Shown in pieces: positions 1 through 7,776 of a DNA stretch of 24,667 bases. The position numbers and the translations under genes are program-made. The number at the start of each line of letters is the position of its first letter. Position 1 is the first letter of the stretch. This stretch comes from ZLKRG44 sp964555705 (GTDB lineage Bacteria > Planctomycetota > Phycisphaerae > Phycisphaerales > SM1A02). Below the pieces are notes generated by a model. The model was not told where the DNA came from, searched no databases, and saw only the letters and a list, made by a program, of their open reading frames with translations. The stretch covers positions 1 through 24,667 of the forward strand of contig CAZKTN010000031.1 of assembly GCA_964555705.1 (NCBI GenBank), read 5' to 3'.

Positions 1-60
1 GGCATGCGATTCGACCGCGCGGTCTGGAGCAGCATGCCCGGCATCCTTGCGGCGGGCTAC

Positions 61-627
61 ATGCAGCAGCTTCTCCATGACCGGGTCCAGAGGTTCACGT
101 CAGCGCTCGATGCCGCAGGGATTCCGTACGGCGTGTGTGGCGGCATGGCGGTGATCGCGTGGGTGTCGGCATCCAACCCCGACTACGTCCGCAACACCAA
201 GGATGTGGACGTGTGCATGCGGCGTGCGGACCTTGCCCGTGCCGTCGAGGCGCTCGCGCCCCACGAGTTCATCTTCGCGGAGGTGTCCGGCGTGCCGATG
301 TTCCTTGACGGGCCGGACAGCACCCCCAAGCACGCGGTGCACATCGTGCTGGCGGGAGAGGTGGCGCGAAGCGGGGAGGTGCCGGTGCCGGATGTCGCCG
401 CCGGCGTTCGCGATGCGAGCTTCCCATGGGCGCGTGTGGAGCTTGACCGCCTGCTGACGATGAAGCTGATCGCAGGCCGCATGCACGACAAGGTGCACAT
501 CGCCGACCTGTGGCGCGCCAAGGCGATCGACCGATCGTGGATCGCGCACGTGCCCGAGCCGCTGAGGCCTCGGCTTGCCGAATGGCTCGATGCCGCCGAG
601 CGCGAGTACGGCGACTCGCCGCACTGA
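61..627 (+). CDS. Nucleotidyltransferase-fold protein (AbiEii-like/MNT-like), left end uncertain
   Basis: A protein of about 188 aa whose N-terminal part reads as a minimal nucleotidyltransferase: a leading helix, then a GGMAV glycine turn, then TKDVDVCM, which fits the GG...DxD pattern of this superfamily. The second Asp of DVDV would be a metal ligand. A helical C-terminal part (MKLIAGRMHDKVHIADLW) resembles the lysine and DxxD-type segment of AbiEii-like and related family proteins. The start is not fixed. The frame is open to the left window edge, with ATG codons at 4, 34 and 61. I chose 61 because it leaves only a short lead into the first family helix. No partner antitoxin gene is visible on the right, and the left neighbour is out of view, so a toxin role cannot be judged. 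It could equally be a housekeeping or orphan nucleotidyltransferase. Confidence 0.6.
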   Translation: MQQLLHDRVQRFTSALDAAGIPYGVCGGMAVIAWVSASNPDYVRNTKDVDVCMRRADLARAVEALAPHEFIFAEVSGVPMFLDGPDSTPKHAVHIVLAGEVARSGEVPVPDVAAGVRDASFPWARVELDRLLTMKLIAGRMHDKVHIADLWRAKAIDRSWIAHVPEPLRPRLAEWLDAAEREYGDSPH

Positions 628-724
628 GCCGCCAGGCCGGGCAAGGACCGGGGTGCTGCAGTCGCTGCCCGCTGCGGAGTGGTACGAGCAGCACTACCGC
701 GATTCGGCGCACTATGCCCACCTC

Positions 725-730
725 TAGACT
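725..730 (+). promoter_or_regulatory. -10 box TAGACT for the 737 gene
   Basis: TAGACT lies 6 nt before the GTG at 737, which places the expected transcription start at or very near the first base of the start codon. No good -35 is seen at the usual distance. It is one of a recurrent set of TAnnnT boxes in this window. Confidence 0.5.
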
Positions 731-736
731 CCGCAC

Positions 737-1111
737 GTGCAGCCGCCGCAGTCACAGCCGCCCATGCATGAGGGGTTCTGGCGCGTGCCGCAGATGCGCT
801 ACCAGGACGCGTACGTGTGGTTCCTGTTCCTCGCGGCGGGCGACGTGATGCTCACGTGGTTCATCCTCGAGCGCCGCGGGGGCACCGAGGTGAACCCGAT
901 CGCGGACGTCGTCATCAAGGCATGGGGCCTGTGGGGCGCGATCGGCTTCAAGTTCAGCCTGGTGCTCTTCGTGATCATCGTGTGCGAGATCATCGGGCGC
1001 CGCAACCCAAAGCGCGCTGACTTCCTGATCGGAACCGCGATCGCCGTAAGCGCGATGCCGGTCGCGTACTCGCTCGGCCTGCTGGCGTGGCACGCGATGA
1101 CGGTGCGCTGA
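737..1111 (+). CDS. Small three-helix membrane protein, DUF5658-like
   Basis: A 124-aa protein with three hydrophobic segments at about residues 27-46, 68-90 and 96-122. The first contains AAGDVMLTWFILERRGGTEVNP. This pattern, a polar Asp in helix 1 and an acidic residue followed by Asn-Pro after it, is what I recall for DUF5658 membrane proteins. Function is unknown. The GTG start at 737 is preferred over the ATG at 764 because a TAGACT box ends 6 nt upstream of it and no ribosome binding site is visible for either. The N-terminus is proline- and glutamine-rich (QPPQSQPP). The gene converges on the aminopeptidase gene with only 3 bp between stop codons, leaving no room for a terminator between them. 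Confidence 0.7.
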   Translation: MQPPQSQPPMHEGFWRVPQMRYQDAYVWFLFLAAGDVMLTWFILERRGGTEVNPIADVVIKAWGLWGAIGFKFSLVLFVIIVCEIIGRRNPKRADFLIGTAIAVSAMPVAYSLGLLAWHAMTVR

Positions 1112-1114
1112 CCG

Positions 1115-2404
1115 CTAGCGCTGCGCCATCGCCCGCTCGATCTCGGCGACCGTCTTCGGGATCGCGGGACCCAGCACGCGCCGCCCGGTCGGCGTGACCA
1201 GCACGTCATCCTCGATGCGGATGCCGATCCTCTCGTCAGGGATGTAGATGCCCGGCTCGACAGTGACGATCGCGCCCGGCGCAAGCGGGGCATCGGGCGA
1301 CGCATCGTGCACCTCGAGTCCGAGGTGATGGCCGGTGCCGTGGATGAACCAGTCGCCGTATCCGGCCTTCGTGATCACGTGGCGCGCGGCACGGTCGAAG
1401 TCGGAGAGCGTCGCGCCCGGGCGGATCGCTGCGATCGCCGCGGCCTGCGCCTTGAGCACGATCTCGTAGAGCTCGCGCTGGCGTGCGGTGAAGGTGCCGC
1501 TCACCGGGAATGTGCGCGTGATGTCGCTCGCGTAGCTGCCGAACGCGGCGCCGGAGTCGATCACCATGAGCTGGCCGGCCTCGAGCGTGGCGTCGTTCGC
1601 GTGGTAGTGGAGGACTGTGGCGTTGAGGCCGGTGCCCGCGATCGTGCGGTATGCGGTGCGGCGCGAGCCATTCGTGCGGTATGCGTGCTCCATCGCCTCC
1701 TGCACGTCAAACTCGCTGATGCCCGGCCGGATCGTGCGCATCGCGGCGAGGAACCCCTCGCGCGAGATCGAGAGCGCACGCTCGACCATCGCGACCTCGC
1801 GCGAGCTCTTGCGTGCGCGCATCTTCGGGATGAGCTGGCTCTCGTCGGTGATCGCGCATCCTGGAATGCGTGCGGCGCTCTCGCGGAACACCGCGAGGTC
1901 CGGCGACACGGGCGCGGTATGCGCCGCGAGCGGATGCAGGCACGCGAGACGCTTCGCGCGCGACGCGCTCTCGAGCAGCCAGCGGGGAAGGGCGTTGGTG
2001 CGGAAGATGGTGGAGATGCCGTAGCGCGCTCGCAGCGGCGATGCGATCGTGTCGCGCAGACCGTCCCACTTCTCGACCTCGGGATTCAGCGGCCTCAGGA
2101 ACAGCTGCACGCGACGCGCGGGCACGGGATGCAGCGGATCGAGCAGCAGCGCGGCGCCGGGCTCGTCAGCGATTCCGGTGAGGTACTCGAAGTGGGGATG
2201 CGGCCGCCACTCGTGGTGCAGCGACGGGTCCTGGTCGCCCGCAAACACCAGGCCCACGGCATTCTTGAGCTGCTTGAGGAGCGCGTCGCGCCGTGACGCG
2301 AACTCGGTCAGCGGGATGGAGGGCTCCGCCCCCGAGGTCGCGGCGCTTCGTGTCGCGGGACGGGACCGGGTGGACGTGCGCTTCGGGGCAGCTCTTCTGG
2401 CCAT
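1115..2404 (-). CDS. pepP: Xaa-Pro aminopeptidase (aminopeptidase P, M24B)
   Basis: A 429-aa protein with the two-domain layout of aminopeptidase P, which removes an N-terminal residue next to proline. After a basic, Ser/Thr/Arg-rich lead of about 35 residues comes the N-terminal domain (FASRRDALLKQL, FEYLTGIADEPGAALLL). The pita-bread catalytic domain follows. Visible metal ligands are the two Asp of VIDSGAAFGSYASDITRTF, the His of HGTGHHLGLEVHD, the Glu of TVEPGIYIP and the Glu of IRIEDDVLV, so the two-metal site looks complete. The ATG at 2404 is chosen over upstream in-frame codons because a TAGCCT box ends 7 nt before it. The gene is divergent from the 2515 gene and convergent with the 737 gene, so it is probably monocistronic. 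The basic leader could be a simple disordered extension. Confidence 0.92.
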   Translation of the reverse strand: MARRAAPKRTSTRSRPATRSAATSGAEPSIPLTEFASRRDALLKQLKNAVGLVFAGDQDPSLHHEWRPHPHFEYLTGIADEPGAALLLDPLHPVPARRVQLFLRPLNPEVEKWDGLRDTIASPLRARYGISTIFRTNALPRWLLESASRAKRLACLHPLAAHTAPVSPDLAVFRESAARIPGCAITDESQLIPKMRARKSSREVAMVERALSISREGFLAAMRTIRPGISEFDVQEAMEHAYRTNGSRRTAYRTIAGTGLNATVLHYHANDATLEAGQLMVIDSGAAFGSYASDITRTFPVSGTFTARQRELYEIVLKAQAAAIAAIRPGATLSDFDRAARHVITKAGYGDWFIHGTGHHLGLEVHDASPDAPLAPGAIVTVEPGIYIPDERIGIRIEDDVLVTPTGRRVLGPAIPKTVAEIERAMAQR

Positions 2405-2411
2405 GCGCGGA

Positions 2412-2417
2412 AGGCTA
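2412..2417 (-). promoter_or_regulatory. -10 box TAGCCT for pepP
   Basis: Read on the minus strand, TAGCCT is followed by 7 nt and then the ATG of pepP. This is the same arrangement as on the plus strand for other unit-head genes and predicts a leaderless transcript. No clear -35 is seen. Confidence 0.5.
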
Positions 2418-2501
2418 TCGGGGGTGCGCGAAACTGCGCCCTCGTGCATCGCGACAGTCGCTTCGGGGATGTTCGCGGTCCGCGTGGCCTCGCGCGCCGC
2501 G

Positions 2502-2507
2502 TACCGT
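2502..2507 (+). promoter_or_regulatory. -10 box TACCGT for the 2515 gene
   Basis: TACCGT is followed by 7 nt and then GTG at 2515. It lies in the 110-bp divergent region shared with pepP, whose own box is on the opposite strand about 85 bp away. Confidence 0.5.
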
Positions 2508-2514
2508 AGGGAGC

Positions 2515-2952
2515 GTGATCACGTGGAGCGTGCATCCTCTGCGGCAGTTTCCTGCTCGTGCCGTCATGGCGGCGCTCCTGATCATGGCGCTTGGATTCGC
2601 GATCGGTGCGGCCGCAGGCGACTGGATCTGGGGGTCCATCTCGATGGTGATCCTGTTCGCGGCGACGATCCGGTTCTGGATGCGATCGACGTTCCTCGTC
2701 GACGCGAATCGCGTGCGTGCGGTCTTTCCGCTCGGCGCCGCTGATGTGCGCTGGCCCGATGTGCAGTCCGCGCGGATCGCGCCTCGCGGCATGCTCCTGT
2801 CGATGCGTGCAGGCACGAGGCCGCGCACGCTCGCGGTCGATTTCGCGGGACTCGACGACGTCAAGGTGATGGAGATCCGCGCGATCGTGCGCGAGAACGT
2901 GGGCGAGGTCGAGTCGGCGGTGCCTCTGGTGCAGGAGGCGTCGCGTGGGTGA
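2515..2952 (+). CDS. Small membrane protein with PH-like domain
   Basis: A 145-aa protein starting at a GTG that directly follows a TACCGT box. Residues about 15-35 and 38-56 are two hydrophobic helices forming a hairpin. The following segment (FLVDANRVRAVFPLGAADVR, then WPDVQSARIAPRGMLL) has the short alternating strands of bacterial pleckstrin-homology-like domains (bPH2/YdbT type) fused to membrane hairpins. No catalytic residues are expected and the function is unknown. It is separated by 63 nt from the next gene. It could be cotranscribed with the 3016 gene, which has no -10 box at its own start. The family call rests on topology and strand pattern only. Confidence 0.65.
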   Translation: MITWSVHPLRQFPARAVMAALLIMALGFAIGAAAGDWIWGSISMVILFAATIRFWMRSTFLVDANRVRAVFPLGAADVRWPDVQSARIAPRGMLLSMRAGTRPRTLAVDFAGLDDVKVMEIRAIVRENVGEVESAVPLVQEASRG

Positions 2953-3015
2953 TGCGCGGCTAGCGGGTCAGGGGATCACGTGCGGCGGCCGCAGCTGCAG
3001 TGCCCGGGGGATGCC

Positions 3016-3483
3016 ATGAGTGATCCGCATCCGTCCCTGCGCGCCCGGATTCGCGCCGCGCTCAAGCACGCGTTCCATGTCGAGCCGCCTGGCATCGCAG
3101 TGCCTGCGCCCGAGGAGGAAAAGCTGCTTCGGCGCATGACCGACGAGGTTGTGCGCCGTGGCATGGCGCAGCCCGCGCTGCTCTTCCTTGAGAGCCTGCG
3201 CCCGCTCAATGGCGTTGGCGCGCAGGCGATGCACTTCCTGCATCCCTTTGCGAGCGTGATTGTGCAGCCTCAGGCGTACGAGCGCATCGCCGCGTTCCTC
3301 GAGCGGCGAGGGAGCATCGAGTGGATCTGCCGAGCGATCGAGGACGCGGAGTCTGAGCGCGATGCCGGTAACTCGCGGCGGTCCGGCCAGGGAAGTGCAG
3401 GGGGACGCCACGGAGGTGCGTCGGGGAGCGATGGCGGACTCGGCGCCTGCGGTCCCGGGGACGGCGCGCCCGGGGCGAGTTAG
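3016..3483 (+). CDS. Uncharacterised 155-aa protein upstream of mutL-like gene
   Basis: A soluble protein I do not recognise by name. Residues about 30-115 look conserved and helical (EEEKLLRRMTDEVVRRGM, then ALLFLESLRPLNGVGAQAMH, then a hydrophobic HPFASVIVQPQAYERIAAFL). The last 40 residues are Gly/Ser-rich low complexity and probably disordered. The start at 3016 is chosen over the in-frame ATG at 2980 because a GGGGG ribosome-binding stretch sits a few bases before it and the upstream residues do not look like protein. The TAG stop is also the first three bases of the TAGCCT box ahead of the mutL-like gene, 12 nt downstream. From memory, short proteins of this sort occur beside mutL-like genes in planctomycetes; I treat that as a hint, not evidence. 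Confidence 0.7.
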   Translation: MSDPHPSLRARIRAALKHAFHVEPPGIAVPAPEEEKLLRRMTDEVVRRGMAQPALLFLESLRPLNGVGAQAMHFLHPFASVIVQPQAYERIAAFLERRGSIEWICRAIEDAESERDAGNSRRSGQGSAGGRHGGASGSDGGLGACGPGDGAPGAS

Positions 3484-3486
3484 CCT
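3481..3486 (+). promoter_or_regulatory. -10 box TAGCCT for the mutL-like gene
   Basis: TAGCCT is followed by 9 nt and the ATG at 3496. Its first three bases are the stop codon of the preceding gene, so an internal promoter may sit exactly at the gene junction. No -35 is recognisable. Confidence 0.4.
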
Positions 3487-3495
3487 CATCGTCCC

Positions 3496-5310
3496 ATGGC
3501 ACCGCCCATCGAGCGCATCCACCGCGTGGTCGCCACCGACTGCGGCAGCACCACCACAAAGGCGATCCTGATCGAGAGCAAGGACGGCGTGTTCCGCCAG
3601 ACGTTCCGTGCCGAGGCGCCCACGACCGTGGAGAGCCCATTCGCCGACGTGACGATCGGCGTAACGAACTCGGTGACCGAGCTGCAGGAGCTTTCCGGCT
3701 ACCGGCTCATCAACGATGACGGCACCATCATCCGGCGCTCGTCGCCCGACGATCCCGATGGCTGCGACGTCTACATCTCCACATCGAGCGCAGGCGGCGG
3801 CCTCCAGATGATGGTTGCGGGCGTCGTGCGCGAGATGACGGCCGAGAGCGCGAAGCGCGCGGCGCTTGGCGCAGGCGCGATCGTGATGGACACGATCGCC
3901 AGCAACGACCGCCGCAAGCCGCACGAGCAGATCCAGCGCATCCGCGAGCTGCGTCCCGACATGGTGCTCATCTCGGGCGGCACCGACGGCGGCGACCGAA
4001 AGAAGGTCGTCGAGATCGCGGAGCTCATCGCGCCCGCGCGCCCGCGGCCGCGCTTCGGCAGCGAGTACCAGCTTCCCGTCATCTTCGCGGGCAACCGCGA
4101 GGCGCAGCCGCGCATCCGCGAGGTGTTCGGAGGGCCAGGCTTCGACCTGAGCATCGTCGACAATCTTCGGCCGACGCTGGAGCAGGAGAACCTCGGTCCC
4201 GCGCGCGAGCGCATCCACGACGTGTTCCTTGAGCACGTGATGGCGCATGCACCCGGGTACGACAAGCTCATCGCGTGGACGGATGCGCCGATCATGCCCA
4301 CGCCCGGCGCCGTCGGCGACATCCTGCAGACGATCGCAAAGGGCCGCGGCATCAACGTGGTGGGCGTGGACATCGGCGGCGCGACCACCGACGTCTTCAG
4401 CGTCTTCAGCGGCATCTTCAACCGCACGGTGAGCGCGAACCTGGGCATGAGCTACTCCATCTCCAACGTGTGCGCGGAGGCCGGCATGCCCAACGTGCTG
4501 CGCTGGGTGCACCTGGACATGGACGAGCGCGAGCTTCGCAACCGCGTGAAGAACAAGATGATCCGCCCGACCACGATCCCGCAGTCGCGCGAGGCGCTGG
4601 TCTTCGAGCAGGCGGTCTCCCGCGAGGCGCTGCGCCTCGCCTACGTGCAGCACAAGGCGTTCGCGACCACGCTCAAGGGAGTGCAGCAGCAGCGCGGCGT
4701 GGGCGACGCCTTCTCGCAGGAGGAGTCGGGCAAGTCGCTCGTCGACGATATGCACCTGGACCTGCTCGTCGCCTCCGGCGGCGTGCTCAGCCACGCGCCG
4801 CGCATGGAGCAGACGGCAGCGATGCTCATCGACGCCTTCGAGCCCTGCGGGTTCACGGAACTCGCGAAGGACTCGATCTTCATGATGCCGCACCTTGGCG
4901 TGCTCGCATCGGTGCACCCGCGCGCGGCGATGGAGGTCTTCGAGAGGGATTGCCTCGTGCCGCTGGGTTGGTGTGTCGCGCCGCGCGGCGAGGCGAAGCC
5001 CGGCAAGCCGGTGCTCAAGTGGTCGATGGCGCGCTCCGGCGGCGGCACGGAGTCGGGCACCATGTCCGGCGGTGAGCTGAAGCTCATCCGGCTTGCCGAG
5101 GGCGAGCGCGCGACCGTTGAAGTGCAGCCCGAGCGCGGATTCGACATGGGTGCCGGGGCCGGCAAGCCGGTCACGCGCGAGGTGCGCGGCGGCAGCGTCG
5201 GCGTCATCATCGATGCGCGCGGCAGGCCGCTTCCGCTTCCCGCCGACCCATCCGCGATGCGCCGAGCGGCGCTCGCCGAAGTGACCGCCCTCGAGCTCTA
5301 CCCCGACTGA
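3496..5310 (+). CDS. MutL/GlmL-family ASKHA ATPase with C-terminal extension
   Basis: A 604-aa ATPase of the acetate kinase/Hsp70/actin superfamily, in the branch named after the glutamate mutase accessory protein MutL/GlmL. The phosphate-1 motif is DCGSTTTKA at residues 15-23, phosphate-2 is DIGGATTDV at 292-300, and an adenosine-type motif is LDLLVASGGVLSHAP near 420. All nucleotide-binding elements look intact. Classical GlmL is, as I recall, about 460 aa. Here roughly 120 extra residues form a Gly-rich, beta-rich tail (ARSGGGTESGTMSGGELKLI through SVGVIIDARGRPLPLP). No glutamate mutase S or E subunit gene is in the window, so an accessory role for that enzyme is unsupported. The gene is followed 12 nt later by the barrel-sandwich/KOW-like protein and then by a membrane-protein operon, which suggests an ATP-driven role linked to the membrane. 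I leave the symbol blank because function is not established. Confidence 0.85.
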   Translation: MAPPIERIHRVVATDCGSTTTKAILIESKDGVFRQTFRAEAPTTVESPFADVTIGVTNSVTELQELSGYRLINDDGTIIRRSSPDDPDGCDVYISTSSAGGGLQMMVAGVVREMTAESAKRAALGAGAIVMDTIASNDRRKPHEQIQRIRELRPDMVLISGGTDGGDRKKVVEIAELIAPARPRPRFGSEYQLPVIFAGNREAQPRIREVFGGPGFDLSIVDNLRPTLEQENLGPARERIHDVFLEHVMAHAPGYDKLIAWTDAPIMPTPGAVGDILQTIAKGRGINVVGVDIGGATTDVFSVFSGIFNRTVSANLGMSYSISNVCAEAGMPNVLRWVHLDMDERELRNRVKNKMIRPTTIPQSREALVFEQAVSREALRLAYVQHKAFATTLKGVQQQRGVGDAFSQEESGKSLVDDMHLDLLVASGGVLSHAPRMEQTAAMLIDAFEPCGFTELAKDSIFMMPHLGVLASVHPRAAMEVFERDCLVPLGWCVAPRGEAKPGKPVLKWSMARSGGGTESGTMSGGELKLIRLAEGERATVEVQPERGFDMGAGAGKPVTREVRGGSVGVIIDARGRPLPLPADPSAMRRAALAEVTALELYPD

Positions 5311-5322
5311 CGAGACGACGCC

Positions 5323-6462
5323 ATGGCCAAGGCATACACACCAGGACTCACCGTCTCCGCACGCACGACCTACCGCGCGCGCCGTCTGCTCCCCGTCCAC
5401 GGAGACGTGCGCGTCGCCGCTGGCGACAGCGTGCAGCCTGACACTGTCGCCGCAGAGACATTCATGGAGGGCGATGTCTTCCCGATGAAGATCGCGGCCA
5501 AGCTCAGCGCGAACCCCAAGGACCTGCCCAAGCTGATGCTCAAGCGTGTGGGCGATGCGGTGCGAGAGGGCGAGCCGATCGCGCGCAGCGCCGGCATCTT
5601 CGGCATGTTCCGCACCGAGGCCAAGAGCACCGCCACCGGCACCGTCGAGAGCGTGTCGGACACCTCAGGGATGGTGATTGTGCGCGGTCCTGCGCAGCCT
5701 GTGCAGGTGCGCGCCTATGTGGCGGGGCGCGTCATCGAGGTGCTCCCCAACGAGGGTGTGGTGATCGAGACGCCCGCATCGCTCGTGCAGGGGATCTTCG
5801 GGGTCGGCGGCGAGACGCACGGCCCCATCGCAATGGCCAGCACGTCGCCTGACGCCACCCTGCACGCATCTGACATCACGCCGCAGATGAAGGGCGCGGT
5901 GGTGGTCGGCGGCGCGCGCATGACCGCGGAGGCGGTCGCTGCAGCGCGAAAGGTCGGCGCGGCGGCGCTTGTGGCCGGCGGCATCGACGACCAGGACCTG
6001 CGCGACATCCTCGGCCATGACCTTGGCGTTGCGGTGACCGGCTCCGAGAAGCTCGGCATCACGCTGATGGTGACGGAAGGGTTCGGCGACATCGCGATGG
6101 CCACGCGCACGTTCGAGCTGCTGGCGTCGCACGCGGGCCGCGTGGCGAGCGTCAACGGCGCCACCCAGATCCGCGCAGGCGTGATGCGCCCGGAGATCGT
6201 GGTGCCGCTTGAGGGTGGCGCGGGGCAGGGCAGCGGCCACGTGGTCTACGAGGGCGGCGCGACTGCGGGCGTGCTTGAGATCGGCACTGCGGTGCGCATC
6301 GTGCGCGACCCGTACTTCGGCATGCTGGGCACCGTCGCGGGATTGCCGGAGCAGCCCGCAGTGCTCGGCTCGGGCTCGAAGGCGCGCGTGCTGGACGTGA
6401 AGCTCGGCGACGGACGCACGGTGACCGTGCCGCGCGCGAACGTCGAGCTCATCGAGGGGTAA
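5323..6462 (+). CDS. Uncharacterised protein with barrel-sandwich and KOW-like segments
   Basis: A 379-aa soluble protein of unknown function, placed 12 nt after the mutL-like gene and probably cotranscribed. Three parts can be seen. Residues about 40-155 contain repeated short-strand segments around glycine turns (VGDAVREGEPIARSAGIFGM, then TATGTVESVSDTSGMVIV), like barrel-sandwich hybrid folds of lipoyl and RpoC type. Residues about 185-285 alternate strand and helix (KGAVVVGGARMTAEAVAAAR, then ALVAGGIDD), like a Rossmann-type layer. Residues about 320-379 resemble a KOW/SH3 unit (VRIVRDPYFGMLGTV, closing with VTVPRANVELIE), similar to NusG-type KOW motifs. No lysine for lipoylation or biotinylation in the usual hairpin context is evident. 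It might be a scaffold or adaptor for its ATPase neighbour; that is inference. Confidence 0.8.
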   Translation: MAKAYTPGLTVSARTTYRARRLLPVHGDVRVAAGDSVQPDTVAAETFMEGDVFPMKIAAKLSANPKDLPKLMLKRVGDAVREGEPIARSAGIFGMFRTEAKSTATGTVESVSDTSGMVIVRGPAQPVQVRAYVAGRVIEVLPNEGVVIETPASLVQGIFGVGGETHGPIAMASTSPDATLHASDITPQMKGAVVVGGARMTAEAVAAARKVGAAALVAGGIDDQDLRDILGHDLGVAVTGSEKLGITLMVTEGFGDIAMATRTFELLASHAGRVASVNGATQIRAGVMRPEIVVPLEGGAGQGSGHVVYEGGATAGVLEIGTAVRIVRDPYFGMLGTVAGLPEQPAVLGSGSKARVLDVKLGDGRTVTVPRANVELIEG

Positions 6463-6546
6463 GCGGTCGCTGACCGGAGGGCGATCTCTCGACGTGCGAG
6501 GCGCATCGGTCTCATGGACGGGGTCAGTTCGGTGCGCGATGCTGCT

Positions 6547-6575
6547 TTGCCGGGATTGCCGCGAGCGGCTACCGT
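6547..6575 (+). promoter_or_regulatory. Promoter TTGCCG-17-TACCGT for membrane operon
   Basis: A -35-like TTGCCG (6547-6552), a 17-nt spacer and TACCGT (6570-6575) precede the GTG at 6583 by 7 nt. It is among the better two-part promoters in the window. The 120-nt gap between the KOW-like gene and this start shows no terminator, so read-through from the mutL-like unit is also possible. Confidence 0.55.
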
Positions 6576-6582
6576 GCGCGCC

Positions 6583-7776
6583 GTGACGGCACAGGTGCGC
6601 ATGCTCGCGGTCGCAGGCACTCTGCTCGGATGCATCGCCTCGTCGCAGGCGGGTGCCGTGCCGCCTCCCACCGATGTCCGTGCGACTGACGCGCCTGGCG
6701 ACACCGGACAGGCCCTTGACGTGACGTGGGCGTGGGAGGGCCGCGAAGGCGATGTCGCCGCGTTCCGCATCATGCACATGCGGGTGGTGACGGATGGCGC
6801 AGGCGACGCACAGGTGAGCGAGTGGGTGGTCGCGGGCGAGGCGACTCCGGACTCGCGCGCGATGAAGGTCGCAAAGCTCGAGCGCGGCAGCGCGTACCTC
6901 GTGAAGGTCGTTGCGCTCGGGGCTGCGGGCGCAAGCTCTGAGGCCACTGCAGCCGAGCCGGCCCAGCCTCAGATGAACTGGTTCATCGCGCGCAAGGCAA
7001 CGCTCGCGTGGTGGATCGTCGGCGTCAGTGTCGCCATCATCGGTTCGGTGCTCATGGCCTGGAAAGGCGTGCCGATGCGCGTGCGCCGCATCGCAGCGCT
7101 CGAAGCCGTCGATGATGCGGTCGGCCGCGCCACAGAGATGGGCAGGCCTGTGCTCTTCATCGCAGGCATCCAGGACATGGACAACGTCCAGACTGTGGCC
7201 GGCATCACGATCCTCTCGCGCGTCTCGAAGACCGCGGCCGAGTACGACGCGACCGTCGAGGTGCCGACGTCGCGCTCGCTCGTGATGGAGGCCGCGCGCG
7301 AGGCGGTGCAGGCGTCGTACCTCTCCGCGGGCCGCTCCGACAGCTACAACCCCGATCTCATCCGCTACATCACGGACGAGCAGTTCGGCTTCGTTGCGTA
7401 CGTGAGCGGACGCATGGTGCGCGAGCGGCCGGCCGCGTGCTTCTACATGGGCTGCTTCTTCGCGGAGAGCCTGATCTTCGCGGAGACAGGCAACTCGATC
7501 GGTGCGATCCAGATCGCGGGCACCGCAGAGAGCGCGCAGCTGCCGTTCTTCGTCGCCGCGTGCGACTACACGCTCATCGGCGAGGAGTTCTTCGCGGCCA
7601 GCGCGTACCTCTCCGGCGAGCCGCTCCAGATCGGGTCGCTGCGCGGGCAGGACGTGTGCAAGGCCGCCGCAGGCAGCTTCATCATCGCGGGCGTTGCGGC
7701 GAAGACGCTTGCGGCGCTCGGCGTCGGCGGTGCGGCCGCCGCCGCGGCATGGATCATGGCAGGGCTTGGCGCATGA
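6583..7776 (+). CDS. Membrane protein with N-terminal FnIII domain and DUF6754-like domain
   Basis: A 397-aa protein. Residues 1-24 are a signal-peptide-like segment (LAVAGTLLGCIASSQAGA). Residues about 25-120 read as a fibronectin type III domain (PPTDVRATDAPGDTGQALDV, later SAYLVKVVALGAAGASSEAT). A transmembrane helix follows at about 139-160. The remaining C-terminal region is a globular domain with many Ala/Gly/Ser turns (RPVLFIAGIQDMDNVQTVAG, FYMGCFFAESLIFAETGN), ending in a hydrophobic Ala-rich segment. This region is what I recall as DUF6754; function is unknown. Predicted topology is outside FnIII, one pass, inside domain. The GTG start at 6583 is supported by a TACCGT box 7 nt upstream. 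The stop overlaps the next start as ATGA, so it leads a tightly coupled four-gene operon. Confidence 0.82.
   Translation: MTAQVRMLAVAGTLLGCIASSQAGAVPPPTDVRATDAPGDTGQALDVTWAWEGREGDVAAFRIMHMRVVTDGAGDAQVSEWVVAGEATPDSRAMKVAKLERGSAYLVKVVALGAAGASSEATAAEPAQPQMNWFIARKATLAWWIVGVSVAIIGSVLMAWKGVPMRVRRIAALEAVDDAVGRATEMGRPVLFIAGIQDMDNVQTVAGITILSRVSKTAAEYDATVEVPTSRSLVMEAAREAVQASYLSAGRSDSYNPDLIRYITDEQFGFVAYVSGRMVRERPAACFYMGCFFAESLIFAETGNSIGAIQIAGTAESAQLPFFVAACDYTLIGEEFFAASAYLSGEPLQIGSLRGQDVCKAAAGSFIIAGVAAKTLAALGVGGAAAAAAWIMAGLGA

Noticed and set aside
1..627. Toxin-antitoxin or abortive infection pair at the left edge
   Set aside because: Only the nucleotidyltransferase-like protein is visible; no antitoxin gene is seen downstream and the upstream side is outside the window.
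1307..2296. 329-codon plus-strand open frame opposite pepP
   Set aside because: Antisense to a gene with a complete M24 metal site; Arg/Ala/Glu/His-rich with no domain.
2968..5400. 810-codon open frame on the minus strand opposite the mutL-like gene
   Set aside because: It is antisense to a gene with clear motifs; its translation is Arg/His/Ala/Leu-rich with no recognisable domain. Long antisense frames are expected in GC-rich DNA.
6463..6540. Terminator between the KOW-like gene and the membrane operon
   Set aside because: CTGACC and GGTCAG could pair, but they are about 60 nt apart with no U tract.
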